A stretch of 64,000 bases of DNA. It comes from Ascaphus truei (taxonomy: Eukaryota; Chordata; Amphibia; Anura; Ascaphidae). The notes below the pieces were generated by a model. The model was not told the origin of the DNA. It did not search any database and saw only the letters and a program-made list of their open reading frames with translations. Position numbers and translations under genes: made by a program. The stretch covers positions 113,985 to 177,984 of the forward strand of contig WSYH01000661.1 of assembly GCA_036426205.1 (NCBI GenBank), given 5' to 3'. Below, piece after piece: positions 30,193 through 43,110 of the stretch (positions are counted from its first letter, which is position 1; each line of letters opens with the position of its first letter).

Positions 30193-32351
30193 ATGTATGT
30201 TAAAAAGATTTCAAAGGATCTCAGCATGAGAATTAAGGAGATGTACACAAGCGGACAATGAATTGCAGATATCCAACGCTGGTTAGCTGCTTCTGGCCTT
30301 GTTGTACCAGCAACCACCGTGTGCTATCATGCACACGGTAAGACCAAACAACGCACGAGGACACCAACGGTAACTAACGCGTAAGTATATTTATATAACT
30401 ATATAATACAGTATATCTATCTATTATTGTTTATACAGTATTGCTGCATATTAATATTACTATATAGATCTATCGAATATTATGGTTATTTCTGTATATT
30501 TATATAACTATATAATACAGTATATCTATCTATTATTGTTAATATTGCTGCATATTAATATAACTATATACTGTAGTATAGATCTATCTAATATTATAGT
30601 TATTTCTGTATATTTATATAACTATATAATACAGTATATCTATCTATTATTGTTTATATTGCTGCATATTAATATAACTATATAGTATAGATCTATCTAA
30701 TATTATAGTTATTTCTGTTTATTTATATTACTATTTAATACAGTATATATATCTATTATTGTTTATATTGCTGCATATTAATATAACTATATAGTATAGA
30801 TCTATCTAATATTATAGTTATTTCTGTTTATTTATATTACTATATAATACAGTATATCTATCTATTATTGTTTACTGTAAATGATGTGCTGTACATGTGG
30901 CCTACTGCACTGTAACTTACAGGATTGTTGTTTTTTTTTTAAACTGTAGGGAGACAACTCTTCTGGTCGACAAAATAAGTGAAGAGAATGATGAGAAGAG
31001 TGCCTTAAGGGTCAAATACACTCTACTGCAAAATCACAATCTCACTGTATCCGAGACCAGCATAAAGAAGATGAGACGCAGAATTGGATGGAAATATTGA
31101 CGTGTGAGGTTAGTACTGGACAGTACAGGAGGTTAAAGTGTTGTTTAAGAAACTGTACTTATAAAATGATTCCTTGTCATTACAGAGCGTACCCTATGAT
31201 GAGGGACGTTAACAAGATCAAGAGAGTGGTCCAGGCCCAGGCATGGATCAATAGTGGAGAAACGTTCCAGGATTGCATCTTCACTGACGAGTCTACTGTA
31301 TCGCTGAAGAGATTTGCCACCTTTGCAGTCCACAAAAAAGGTCGCATATCTATGAAGCTGCGTCCAAAACACCCAGTGAAGATGCATGTGTGGGGTGCCA
31401 TCTCTAGGCATGGACCAGGATGCATTGTCATCTTTGAAGGTAAAATAAGTCACACACTTTTGCCTTATGCACTGTACTGTACTAGTGTGCAGTTTTTTGA
31501 GCACTTTTCTTTTTTTGTTATAGGAATCATGTATAAAGCTTTTTTTCCAAGAGCAAATTGTGCCTGAGATTGTGGAATACATCACACGTGAGTTTCCAGA
31601 TGGTCACTGTTTCTACCAGGACAACGATCTGAAGCACACCACGTCAATAGCGCATATTCTTGAGCGCGGTATCAACTGGGTGAAGACGCCAGCGGAGTAA
31701 GTGCGGTAACCGTGTCATTTTTTCCCACTGTTTTTACTGTGTACCTCTTTAACTAATTGTCCTTTTTTTCCCCCTCCAATGACAGATCGCCAGAGTTCAT
31801 TCCTATCAAAATGGTCTGGGATCAGCTGAAGGATCATATCCGAAAAGTCATGAAACCCTCCAAAAAGGATGAGTTGGCGCAAGGCATAATGAGTTTTTGG
31901 AACGATGTAGTCACCGTGGAACGATGCAATAAATATATTGACCATATTGTGACTGTGTTGCCTATTGTGATCGAGCGTAATGGGCAAGCATCAGGAAGGT
32001 AGTATGGTATAGTACTGTACTGTAGTATGGTAAGTACAGGCACACCAAGTACAGTATGATACAGGTAAGTATGGCACAGATTTTTTCTTTCTTGAGAGAG
32101 CAGCACTAGCCATCTGGTTACAAAGTATTTAAAAGTAGTTACAGTATACAGTAGTTACAGTATATACTAGTTTGACAGTATTATCTGCGTACTGTAGTCC
32201 AATATGGAGTAGCTATACAGTACACAATGCCGTAATACAGTATGCACATAACTGCACTAATTTTTTATTTTCTTGTCTTTTCAGAGAAAAAAGGATGTAC
32301 AGGGCGAGGGGGGGTATCATGTGTAAATTTTGTGAACTGTGTGTACAGTAA
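30193..32351 (+). pseudogene. Tc1/mariner-like transposase with six exons, decayed
   Basis: Exons fit in phase as 30,193-30,380; 30,950-31,108; 31,186-31,439; 31,524-31,696; 31,786-31,998; 32,285-32,351. Donors are GTAAGT, GTTAGT, GTAAAA, GTAAGT and GTAGTA; acceptors are all pyrimidine-rich YAG. The first two exons are helix-turn-helix DNA-binding (SKDLSMRIKEMYTSG; SETSIKKMRRRIGWKY). The catalytic core follows: CIFTDEST (first Asp), [19 protein letters not shown] (second Asp), SPEFIPIKMVWDQLK, where the third acidic residue is K. Decay: TGA replaces an expected CGA in exons 1 and 2 (CpG decay), one extra T in a T-run at 31,542-31,548 shifts exon 4, and the catalytic Glu is lost. Most Tc1 transposase genes lack introns, so five introns is unusual. 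Confidence 0.75.
30385..30870. repeat. Tandem array in Tc1-like intron 1, about 110-bp units
   Basis: Four and a half units carrying ATACAGTATATCTATCTATT, ATTGCTGCATATTAATATAA and GATCTATCTAATATTATAG. Fills most of the first intron. Confidence 0.85.
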
Positions 32352-32819
32352 AGTCTATCTAAAGTGCAGTCATGATTTACACAAAACCACCCCTCAATGA
32401 ACTACACAGAATGAGGAAGAAGGTAAAGACGGAAAATTTGTATTACTGTTTTTATTATTATCAATGTGCATTATTCATGATTATCCACCGGTCCTCAATT
32501 TTCAACTGTGCTGTACTATTTTGTTATTTCTCTTCTGCATACTTCAATAGTGTATCTACAGTCATGATTTCCACAAACCAAAACCTCTCTCAATGATTAT
32601 TTGTATTTATCTTTCCTGATAAAATAAAATACATATTTAATTACATCAAGATTTTATTTCTTTGAACTTTAAATTCATGGTGAATGTGTGTGGGGGGGAT
32701 TCTTCAAGTAGACATACAGTTTTAATAATTTGTTACCTTTTTAATAATTGGTTACATAATCAGATTAACATAAGGGAAAGCCAACAATAGGAAAATTAAC
32801 GAATGGTCTGAGAGAGGTT
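32352..32819. other. No gene; short CAGTCATGATTT repeat
   Basis: CAGTCATGATTTACACAAAA (32,367) and CAGTCATGATTTCCACAAA (32,560) occur as direct repeats, possibly remnants of the Tc1-like element's end. Otherwise AT-rich. Confidence 0.4.
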
Positions 32820-33480
32820 GAAAAGCACAAAGACAAGCTTATGAAAATGAATGGTTTTCGAGAGGTGTTGATAAGAGGTTGAAATCCTTGGGCGAGCCTT
32901 GTGTGTATCTGCAGGGGGGAGGGGGGTAAAGCTGCATGAAGGATTAGCTGTACTGTAGTTCAAGACATGACATATTTTCCTCAGGCAGGTTATCATAATA
33001 ATTTGATCCCCACACGCCCAAATACATAAAAATCACACAAATCAATCACGTGCAGTCAAACGAACAGTGTCGCAGTCAAAAGCTACAGCACAGATTGAAT
33101 ATCGTAATATCAAGATGGTTTAGGCAGGCACATGTTCATGTTGAGAAAATAAAAAATGACGAGGAAAAAAAAAAATTTGGGGTCACTCTTGAACTTCGCA
33201 AGCAAGCAGTGGTGAAGTTATAGGCGCATGCGCAGTAATCATCAGCTAGCTCCCTTCCTAAAGAGGATTACACGCAGGCGCAGAGAGGTGATGCTCGGCT
33301 CGGGACAATTAAAAGCACAAAGACAAGCTTATGAAAATGAATGGTTTTCGAGAGGTGTCGATAAGAGGTTGAAATTCTTGGGCGAGCCTTGTGTGTGTCT
33401 GCGGGGGGGGAGGGGTTAAAGCTGCATGAAGGATTAGCTGTACCGTAGTTCAAAGACATGACATATTTTCAACAGGCAGC
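32820..33480. repeat. Dispersed direct repeat, two copies of about 165 bp
   Basis: 32,820-32,992 and 33,310-33,479 share GCACAAAGACAAGCTTATGA, AATGGTTTTCGAGAGGTGT and GGGCGAGCCTTGTGTGT. A third, more diverged trace (GGGAGAGGTGTACTGTAGAT) lies at about 33,590. The second copy is preceded by CATGCGCAGTAAT. Confidence 0.75.
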
Positions 33481-36319
33481 ATTAATAATCAACACAGAAG
33501 ACTAAATCAAACCAGGTTCTGCACTGCACTCCACGTTATACACGCAGGAATGTGATTGAAGACAGAAAGCCATCCATTCAAAAGAATGGTATGGGAGAGG
33601 TGTACTGTAGATAAGAAGTTGAAATACCCTGCAGTGCAGTACATTAGCCTGTGTGTGCGGGGGCAAGCCAGGGGAGAGCGCTGTATACGCCGAAATGTGA
33701 TACTGTTACAGTACACGCCTATGCATTTCAACAATGTTCAAATGAGACATACAGCACTGTACATGCATGTATAAATATGCAAATCTACAATTACTGCGCG
33801 CGCACACGCAGACTGTGTACTGACGTAGGTTGAACTGCTACAGTATTAGACTTTGAAGACAACAGTTCGCGAACGCCCACCTGAGTTTTTAGACGGTATT
33901 GCAGTATTGCAGACAGCACTAAGAATATGCTAATATTAAGAGCGCTAAAATACCGGAACATATTCCGGAAAAAAATATATATACTGCATCTGCCCGCGGT
34001 TATCAGAGTTGCGCCGCTACGGCCGCATTAGGATAAAGGTGGCCGCAGCTGTAACACCACTTAGTAAATATGGTCCTGTAATTTTATTTTATTTTTTATA
34101 CCCCACTGTGAACTGAAATGCACAGATATAGCCAGGGTTATTGCACCCACTGGCACATTAAGGGATTCATTATATGTTGGGATATTCTGCGTGATCACTG
34201 CCATTGAATCCTATGAAAACTGTTTAGAATTCTTCTGCATTATAATTGCTATATTCTGTGTTTTACTGTAAATAGGTAAAATAAAGCTTACTACATCTGT
34301 AGATCTTGTTAAATGATAACAGTGTAGCATGCAAAACACGCCTGTATTGTACTAAAATAAAAAATGCAACTAAAACTTCACACGGCAAAAGAGAAATATG
34401 TAATACCTCAACAAGAACTAAAAAAGTGAGTAAAGGTGGCTGTTTTTGCTAAGAGGACTTCAAAGTACGAATTTAAAGAGGAATTTATAGTGGAAAATAT
34501 ACATTTGTGCTAAATGCAGATCTACAAAGAGAAACATATGGTAACCTTGGGGTGCCAGTTTCTGTTAATGAAACGGCAAAACATGTGTTATGTTTGATAT
34601 TGAGCTTGAATGAAAGCACATAAATATCATAGAGCTTCTTAGAACTGCCTGAATCTCACTATAGAGTTGTTAGCTTGAGCCATAGTACTGGCAATGGGAT
34701 CACAATGCAAAATAACTTCAAAAAGAGAACATTTCCTTTTCTAAAGCTTCATGTTGTATAAAGTAAATGCATTGAGAAAGGCATTTATGAAAATATAAAT
34801 TCAGGAAGTGTGTTACAGTATTCTTGAGTATATAATTTAAGTGACCTAGACACTGCAGTATGAGTTTATAAGCAGATGTTTTAGCTCATTTGAACTTTAT
34901 TCTAACATTAGATTTTAGCACGTTTTGTGTTTTGTCATTATATTTGTAAATATGTATACATTTTATATATATATATTTTTTTTCTAGGTCGTTAGTAGTG
35001 CATGAGCAATAGGAAAGAGAATGGTAAGACCTACAAAATACATTGGAGAAAATTCCATGGAACCATGAAATGATTAAAAAAAATTCAATATTGGTTTTCC
35101 GCTGCACCTGCAAAGGTAACAAAAAAAAAAAAGTACAACTAATACCATACGAGAGATTACATACACTACAAAAGTCTGTTAAATTGGCCATGTGTATGTT
35201 TGGTGTTTTTCAAAGGCAGATTTACAACAGAGTTTTCCAGACTGGGAAGAAAAGTTCTACAAAACCCACTAAATGAAAACCATTTCTTTTTATATATGAT
35301 CTCATTGTACAACACACGCTGGAGCTGTGATCAGCCTACTGGAACCATGCAGGTATATTGATCCTGTCGAGACAAAGGTGATCCACAGTAATGAGCAGCA
35401 TTTCTTTTTCATGCAGTAATGCATGAAATATGAATTGTGTTTCACGAAAAAAAATAGTATCCTGGAAGTACTTTGTCTCAATTTTTAATGGTTCTCTAAG
35501 ACTTAAAACACTAATGAAGGGTCATAGAATTGCAAAGAGAAGGAAATGCATTCTCTTCTGCTACCTTATCCAAGACTATTAAATGTGTAATGTTTCAACC
35601 CTAAAAGACTTGCAAAGAATGTTTGGCAATATTATATGTAAGTCAATCACATAACTTTAATAAGACACACAGAAAACAAAACAAAAACAAAATACCACTA
35701 AAAATTATTTTATATTTTGACCGACAAAATAGATACTCAAACTTTAAAACAATACCTGAAAAAAGCATGGTTTTACATTTCTTATGTAGTCCTGGCCCAA
35801 ATTAAACAGCTTTACTCACTGAAGGCAGTAAATTAGATGAAAGAAAATTGCATAGTCCAGCGATGACAAACTGTGGGTCCCATTCCCAGGGTGCCATAGT
35901 ATTCAATGAGAAAGTTTCATGCACAGCTTCTGCACAAAGCTATCTTGAATGTACAAAAGCATACCGGATCATTTCTACTTAGCAGTGCTATACCAAATAT
36001 TATTTGTAATTTCATATGGGTTTCCATCTTAACAGAATACATTCTAATCTTTGAATAACTTTTAACACATACCAATAAAATTGAGAATCCATATTACGAC
36101 AGAGGGAAACACCATGAAAACAGAAAAGGAAGAAAAGGGGTGGGTGGGGGGTTATGTCACCGCTTTTGCATAAACAACACTTTCAATATAACACTTCAGT
36201 GTACATAGTCTTCCACCTTCTCACTTATTCGTACCACCCCTACAATCCATCAAAATATTAAACATATATAGCGACCATATTTCACGGTTCTTGTCTTAAT
36301 TTATTGAAATTCACATGTA
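33481..36319. other. Long gene-free AT-rich interval
   Basis: No supportable gene. ORFs of 60-101 codons are AT-biased noise. A MITE-like end (GGACCATATTTACTAAGTG on the minus strand, 34,056-34,074) and the GGCCGCAGCTGTAAC word at about 34,041-34,055 echo 5.6 kb. Confidence 0.45.
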
Positions 36320-36325
36320 TCTTTA

Positions 36326-39300
36326 TTATAGAAGAGGGTCCCAGACTTTCCGGAATTTAGTCATAGTGTCTTCTAGATAACTCGTCAAATTCTCCATGAG
36401 CATGACATGGGATATTTGTTCCCTGACCTTTCTGTATGTGGGGGCATTGGTCTGCCTCCAGCATCTAGCGACTAGACATCTGGTAGCATTGAGTATGTGT
36501 ACTATTAGTTTTAAATCAGTTTTGTTCACACCTTCTTGTGGTTTGTTTAGGAGTAGAAACCATGGATCTTTTGGTACTTTGACCCAGTAGTATCGAGAAT
36601 AAATTACATATATTCGCCCACAGGGTCTGTATTTTAGGTCAATCCAGTCAGATGTGGGACAGGGGTCCTCTCTGACCACAACCTCTCCAACATAGCGGCA
36701 AGATATTTGGGTCTATTAAATTTAGAATAGTAAGGGTTTTGTACCATCTATAAAGTAATTTATATGTATTTTCTTTTATTAAAGTAAAGGTGGACCCTTT
36801 TGCCACTTCTTCCCAGATGTCCTGCCAGTCCTCCAAATCGAGTTCCTCACATTATTCCCTTTCCCAGGCCAAAATTTATCCATACTTTCCTGGGAGCCCA
36901 AAGTAGTGATATAATAATACAAAGACAATGTAATTTTAGTCTTTTCAGAGGCTTGTCTACACATCCTTTCAAAATATGTGAGGTCTGGAATGTTATCTCG
37001 GTCAAACTTTTCCTCAACAAAATGCCTAACTTGTAGATAGCGGTAAAAATCTGAGTTTGGAAGACAAAATTGTCCCTGTAAAGTTTGGAACGATTGTAAT
37101 TTCGACTGTGTAAATAAATCTGCAACCTTTATGATACCTCTATCTCTCCAAGAATCTAGATAGGTTCATGACAGCCTGGGGGAAATTTCCACCCATATTT
37201 TTGTTGACGAAGGGATATGCCACTGCATCACCTGACCCAATTGGGCTGCATTATAATAGTTAAGGATATTTGGCATAGCTAGGCTTCATATTTCTTTTGG
37301 CCGGTATAATATATCCTTTTTAATTAGGGCCTTTTTGTTGTTCCATACGAACTTAATAAGCACCTCCTGAAAATCAGCTAGGTCTTGAGGTGGGACCCGA
37401 ATCGGCAGAGTATGAAACAGATATAGAAGACAAGGCAAAACATTCATCTTAATTGCCCATATACTGCCCAACCACGAGATCGGAAATGTCGACCATTGTG
37501 CAACCTCTCTCTCCAGTTTTTTGAGAAGTGGGGTGTAATTAACTTTATATAATGAGTTTATATCCTTTGGGAATTGAATACCTAAGTATTCTAATAATTT
37601 TGGGTCCCATTTAAAATCAAAATTAATCTGCAATCATTTTTCTAGGTGATCGGAAACATTGATACTAGGTGCCTCAGATTTTGAGTTATTAATTTAAAAT
37701 CCCGAATAACTGCCAAATTCAGATAATATACTAAGAAGATTGGGGAGGGACATCAAGGGTTTAGAGATTGTTAAGATTATGTCATCAGCAAATAAAGTTA
37801 TTTTAAATTTCTCTTTTGTGAGCTTGAATCCAGATTTATTATTTGAATCTCTTATGAAACAACTAAGTGGTTCTGTAGAGAGAAAAAAAAATAGGGGGGA
37901 GAGGGGTATCCCTGTCTGGTCCCATTTGTTATTGGGAATCGACTGGAGAGTTGCCCATTAATTGCTATAGCTGCTGTAGGGGATTCATAGAGGGCCTTTA
38001 CCCCATTCACAAAGCCTGAACCAAACCCAAATGCCTACAATGTTTTAAACATTAGATCCCAATTCAGCCTATCAAAGGCCTTTTCCATGTCCAAGCTTAA
38101 GACCACCAATTGAGATTTAGTTGATTGAGCTATGTGCATAATATTAGCTAGCCCCATGGTATTATCAGAGGCTTGTCTACCAATTATATAACCCACTTCG
38201 TCAGGATGGACTATCGTAGGCATGATTGACTTTAACCTGTTAGCTAAAACCTTAACGTATATTTTTATGTCTGAGTTGAACATTGATGGGGCGATAACTG
38301 TCACAATTTAAAGGATCTCTTCCTTCTTTATGTATTACTACTATAGTAGCGTGGGACATCTATTTTGAAGGGCTTGCACCTTTTAGAAATGTATTAAATA
38401 GTTTTGATAGATGAGGGACCAGTATTGCGCAGAACTTTTTATAATATGTGCCTGAAAAAACATCCGGTCCAGAAGTTTTCCCGTTCTTCAGTGTTTTGAT
38501 AACTTCTACTATCTTTAGGCCTGTAATTGGGGATTCAATTTTGTCTCTATCTATGGTAGATAACTTTGGTATAGAACATCTATGTAGGAAAGAAGAGACC
38601 AGGCCCGAGTTATTTTGTACTTTTTGGTTACCTGTGGACATATTACTGTATATAACTTTTCATAGTACTAAACTCAGTTCCTATCTGGTTCGGGTCGTAT
38701 ATTTCTTGCCCTAGTTTATTTGGAATTGAAAATATTTGAAATCTTTTCTTTTTCTGACAACTTATTTGCTAATAGGCGATCCGCTTTGTTTCCTTTTTGA
38801 TTGTATTTTTGTTGCGTCCGGAGCATAGCTTTCTCTATCTTATCTAATAATAGCTAATTAAGTTGTTCCTTAATTTGAGTCATATGTTTAAAGTGTGTCA
38901 GAGGGGTTTGTTGTGTGTAGTCTCTCAGCCTTTTGTTTTAATTCCAGAGTTAATCTATTTATATCCTGTATATTTTGTTTCTTTTTCCAAGCCCCAATCG
39001 CTATTAACTTACTCCTAATAAAACTTTATGGGCATCCCATGAGGTCATCTGTGACACCGAGTCAGTATCATTAATTTCAAAATAGCTCTCTAGTGTTTCA
39101 CCAAGTTCTTCTATAACCTCTGGGCTGCATTGTAGGGATTTGTTAAGCCTCCAAGCCATTGGTTTGAGTATAAGGCCCCAATTTTTGAAGTTTACTACTG
39201 TACAACTGAGCTGTGATCGGACCAGGCCGTGGGGCATATCCTTGCCGCAGCAAGACAGCTACAAAGTGAAGATTCCACCATTACATAATCTATTCTCGGA

Positions 39301-40400
39301 AATATTCATGGACTAGAAAATAAAGAGTAATCCTGGACCAGTTTTGTCTATTTTGTGATTAAGAGGCAAATTGAAGTCTCCTCCCATTACTAATTTTCCT
39401 TTTTAGAATTTGTCAATTTTGCCCATTGCCTCCTTAAAAAATGTGAGTGGTCAGTTTTACAGTAGGGGCGTAGACATTAACTAGGATAAACTGTACCAGG
39501 TTTAGGAGACCCGTAACCTTAACAATCCGGCCTTCCCAGCTGCTTAAATCTTATCCAGTTGGAAATGTAGGTTTTTATGTAGTAGTATCGCTACCCCAAT
39601 CTTTTTTGTTCTGGCTGAAGCCTGGAATATCGAGGGGAAATATTTACTCGCTAATAAGTAAGTTACTCTTTAAGTAAGAGATGGGTTTCTTGCAACATGG
39701 CAACCCCAACATCTAATCTAGTCATTTCTGCAATTACCAATCTACGCTTTTGAGGGGTATTGAAGCCTCTAACATTTTGGGATATAATGTTCAGCCCCAT
39801 TCAACATGATGGTTTAGGAATGTGTACGTGTTGTTTAAGTTTTTCAGATGATGAGCAATTTTGCAAAGGGTGAGTAAGGGGGTGGGGGGATTCCTAGTCT
39901 TACAGTTAGGAGAACTGGTCAGGATTACTAGCCTCATAAGGGGAATGGGAAATTGGATATGAGGCTATTATCGGGGGTATGGTTTAGCTGCGTTGGACAG
40001 GTCAGCCACAACATTCTACTCTTCATGCTGTGTCTGGACCCCTTGACCTCGGTGCGTACCCAGCTCTGTCTTTGGCCGTGGCCTTCTGGACAGATATGTT
40101 TGTTTTCTGGATGAACTGACCTTTCACATGCAGTATTCTGTACCTGGATTTTAGAGCAGCACTGTATACCTCTTTTTGATCCGTCTGACTACAGTATGTT
40201 CATTAATCTAAAACCTTCAGCTCATCCAGCAGCTATATGAGGGAACATTCAAACATAGAACTGTTATGTTAAGTAACATTGCACACTTATAAACTTTTTA
40301 ACATTCAGCATTACCAACATTTTGGCCATCTAAGAGTCAAAAAACAAACCCCTTAAACTCAGAAAAGTGGAAATGTAATCAACTGACATCCTATAGCATT
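36326..40400 (-). pseudogene. LINE ORF2: endonuclease and reverse transcriptase, broken
   Basis: Landmarks on the minus strand: APE-type endonuclease start NIISQNVRGFNTPQKRR (about 39,790-39,740) and LQETHL (about 39,690); RT block GKTSGPDVFSGTYYKKF (about 38,480); LSLDMEKAFDRLNW with the motif-A Asp (about 38,080); LFADD (37,781-37,795), the catalytic Asp pair; then ISWLGSIWAIKMNVLP and LPCLLYLFHTLPIRVP (37,480-37,380), and a C-terminal block with WRQTNAPTYRKV (about 36,450) ending in a stop at 36,326. At least ten frame interruptions separate these, so it is inactive. The catalytic residues seen are those expected of L1-like elements, where the nuclease nicks DNA and RT copies from the nick. 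Confidence 0.75.
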
Positions 40401-40468
40401 TGGAAAACAATCCCACACGGTTAATGTGAGACTTTAAAGACTAAATAGATAGTCTCAAGAAACTTTAC

Positions 40469-41380
40469 TCAATTCAGGAGGAGTCGATCTTGCTTGATTG
40501 TGCATCTGCTTGTTTCTGGCAACCGTAGACCAGTCTGACAGTGGAGGTCTTCCGCGATCCAGGGTTTTTGGTTGGGCTCGCTCCCTTGGTTCTGGGCCTT
40601 GCAAGCCCAGATGTTGTAATAGAGCTCATCGCTGGTTGCTGCGGATTTGGTTTGCCCATTTCGCGTGACTATCACCCGGCAGGGGAATCCCCATCTATAC
40701 CTTATTTGATGTTTTCTCAAAATGGAGGTAATGTCAGCGAGATTCTGCCATTTCTGGAGAGTAGACAGTGCAAGGTCTGAAAAGATTTGTAGAATATCCT
40801 CTTGCATTGTTGCCTCTTTGGATTTGTAGTAGTGAAGCCTGACTACTATGTACCTTGGTTTAGATGGGTCAGCATACCTTCATTTTAACGCCCTGTGTGC
40901 CCTGTCCATAGCTAAGGGGTCATCATACATTTCTGGTGGAAGCTTTTGAAATAAGCTGGTTAAATATGACTCAAGTTTAGCTGCGTCTATTTCTTCAGGA
41001 ACATTTTTAATATGGAGATTATTACAGTGGGATCTATTTTTGCCATCTTTGGCTTTTCCAAGCAGGACATCTACTTATCTACGTAAATAGAGTATTTCCT
41101 CTTCCACACCCGGCTGGAATTGATGTACTTTTTCTAGACTGCGTTTCACAGCATCAGTTCTTTCCTCCAATGCTGTCAGTTCAGTCCTACATTTTTCCAT
41201 AGATCTGTCAAGCTCAGTGTGGAAAGTCTCTCTTAATTCTGTTTTAAGGTCCTGCATTAGGCTAAGCATATCTTGCCTTGTCAGGGGTTGTCCTCCCTCT
41301 CCGTCTGCCTCCCGGTCTTGTTGACCCCATCGGGAGCCACCAGCCTGTGTAGCAGCTGGCACAGCCGATGGCTCCTTCAT
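40469..41380 (-). pseudogene. LINE ORF1 (L1 ORF1-like RNA-binding protein), broken
   Basis: The N-terminal 101 codons (41,380-41,075) contain a Gln/Gly-rich head and a coiled coil (MQDLKTELRETFHTELDRS, TALEERTDAVKRSLEK), ending at a stop. The frame then resumes through an RRM-like LHIKNVPEEID (about 41,000) and DRAHRAL, and ends in a C-terminal domain (40,807-40,469: ILRKHQIRYRWGFPCRV, VTRNG). Coiled coil, RRM and CTD is the trimeric L1 ORF1p layout. Two internal stops. Confidence 0.7.
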
Positions 41381-41975
41381 GAAGAAGTCTTCCTTTCACT
41401 GCCATTGTTGGAATGGAGAGTTGGACAGCTGTCAGACTTGAATAATTCAGGGATTTATTTCTATGTTTTTATGTTCCCAGTCTCTGGGTAGCACGGCTGT
41501 GAGGGCCACTACACCTCGGCCATCTTTAATGTGATTCTCTTTTTTTTAAATATACTCGTCAGTGTGTGGGGTCAGAAATGTAAAGAGTAGGAGGCTGTTA
41601 GCACTGGGTTTTTCCCCTTGCAGTCTCTGAGCCTGCTTGACAGCCCTCCTGCAACATTGCGCCACAACACAAGACTATTATGGTCCCTTTACTGTGGACT
41701 TGCTGTGGGATCACAAACCAGCTGGCTCCACCACCACCCCCAGACCGAAACCCCCACCGACAGGGAAGAGGGGGTCACCCCAGGATTCCCTCAGCCTTTT
41801 AGATTTTTCGGCTGGTAGACCACGGGGCGGAGGGGAAGCAGCAGGCCCACACATTTTTATGAAAGTTCATATTGCTTGTGAATTTTCAAAAATAGTAAAC
41901 TTTCAGCAGATTTGGCGTAGTAGATGAGGTTGAAAAAATACATACGTCTATCAAGTTCAACCTACACTACCGACA

Positions 41976-42297
41976 CACTTTATTAAAGTGTGGCCGGTTC
42001 CGCAAGCCGGGAGATTTCCCGGCTTGCTAGTGGCCGCCCCTCGGCGTGCCGCGCGTCATCGGGAGCCTGCGCCCCCTGCACGCGCATCCCCGAGGGAGCC
42101 CTGGTGTCCCGCGATGTGGGGGACGGCGGCAGGGGGTTCCGGGGGACCCGGCGGACCCGGCAGCGGGAAGGAGAGCGCCCCGATCGGTGGGCGCTCTTCC
42201 GCTGCTTCGGCGCGCGCCCGGCACCCTCCGGCGCGCGCCAGGTTACTGCTGCGGCCGAGAACGGGCAAATGCTCGAATAAACTCGGCCGCAGCAGTA
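41976..42297. mobile_element. GC-rich hairpin-ended insertion
   Basis: About 300 bp of very CpG-rich DNA inside an AT-rich host repeat. It opens with the palindrome CACTTTATTAAAGTG and the hairpin AAGCCGGGAGATTTCCCGGCTT, and closes with a 16-bp perfect hairpin TACTGCTGCGGCCGAG/CTCGGCCGCAGCAGTA. ORFs here are GC artefacts. Confidence 0.5.
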
Positions 42298-42416
42298 TGC
42301 TATATTTAGACAGATACTTTATCCCTATATATCCCTATATATCTTTCCTTTCTAAATAGATGTCCAACCTTTTTTTGAACACATTTATTGGGGGGCTTAG
42401 AAGAATTTTTATATGT

Positions 42417-42751
42417 ACAGGCATACCCCGCATTAACGTACGCAATGGGACCGGAGCATGTATGTAAAGCGAAAATGTACTTAAAGTGAAGCACTACCTT
42501 TTCCCACTTATTGATGCATGTACTGTACTGCAATCGTTATATACGTGCATAACTGATGTAAATAAGGCATTTTTAACAGGCTCTATAGTCTCCCTGCTTG
42601 CGCACAGCTTCAGTACAGGCAGGGAGCCGGTATTGCTGTTCAGGACGTGATGACAGGCGCATGCGCGAGCTGCCGTTTGCCTATTGGGCGATATGTACTT
42701 ACTCGCGAGTGTACTTAAAGTGAGTGTACTTAAACCGGGGTATGCCTGTAT
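42417..42751. mobile_element. MITE with CAGGCATACCCCG inverted ends and TA flanks
   Basis: Left CAGGCATACCCCGCATTAA, right CTTAAACCGGGGTATGCCTG, each bounded by TA, with subterminal GTACTTAAAGTGA repeats. TA target duplication suggests a Tc1/mariner-type source; the interior is non-coding. Confidence 0.65.
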
Positions 42752-42849
42752 TGGGGGGCTTGGGGGAATTTTTATATGTATGTGACCCTAATGCATCTAC
42801 AAAAGACTCCAATAAATCTAAAAAAAAAAGAGCCCAATCAATTAAAAAA

Positions 42850-43110
42850 TAATAATAATACATATAAAAAAACAACCCTCCCCAATACATACAAAATACC
42901 CCAACCCATTTAAAAATCACCCCAAAGCATATAAAAATCACCCCAATACATATAAAAATACCCCAAGACCCCAATACATATACAAATACCCCCAAACCCC
43001 GATAAATATAAAAATTCCCCCAAGCCCCCCAATACATATAACAATTCCCCCAAGCCCCCCCAATGCATATAAAAATTCTTCCAAGCCCCCCAATAAATTT
43101 GTTCAAAAAA
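42850..43110. repeat. Minisatellite, CCCCAATACATATAAAAAT type
   Basis: Irregular units of about 17-35 bp, alternating CCCCAAGCCCC and ACATATAAAAATT words. The same words stand in inverse orientation at 42,390-42,412 and 42,752-42,775. Confidence 0.75.

Larger units (their letters stand above)
36320..41840 (-). mobile_element. L1/Tx1-type LINE, minus strand, decayed
   Basis: Minus-strand order: 5' untranslated region (about 41,840-41,381), ORF1 (41,380-40,469), ORF2 with apurinic-type endonuclease (about 39,790), RT (38,640-37,280) and a C-terminal region ending near 36,326. Spacing and order are those of L1-like non-LTR retrotransposons. Many frameshifts throughout. No poly(A) tail or target duplication could be fixed. 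Confidence 0.75.

Noticed and set aside
41988..42309. Several overlapping Arg/Pro-rich ORFs
   Set aside because: Open in many frames because the block is very GC-rich; no conserved domain.
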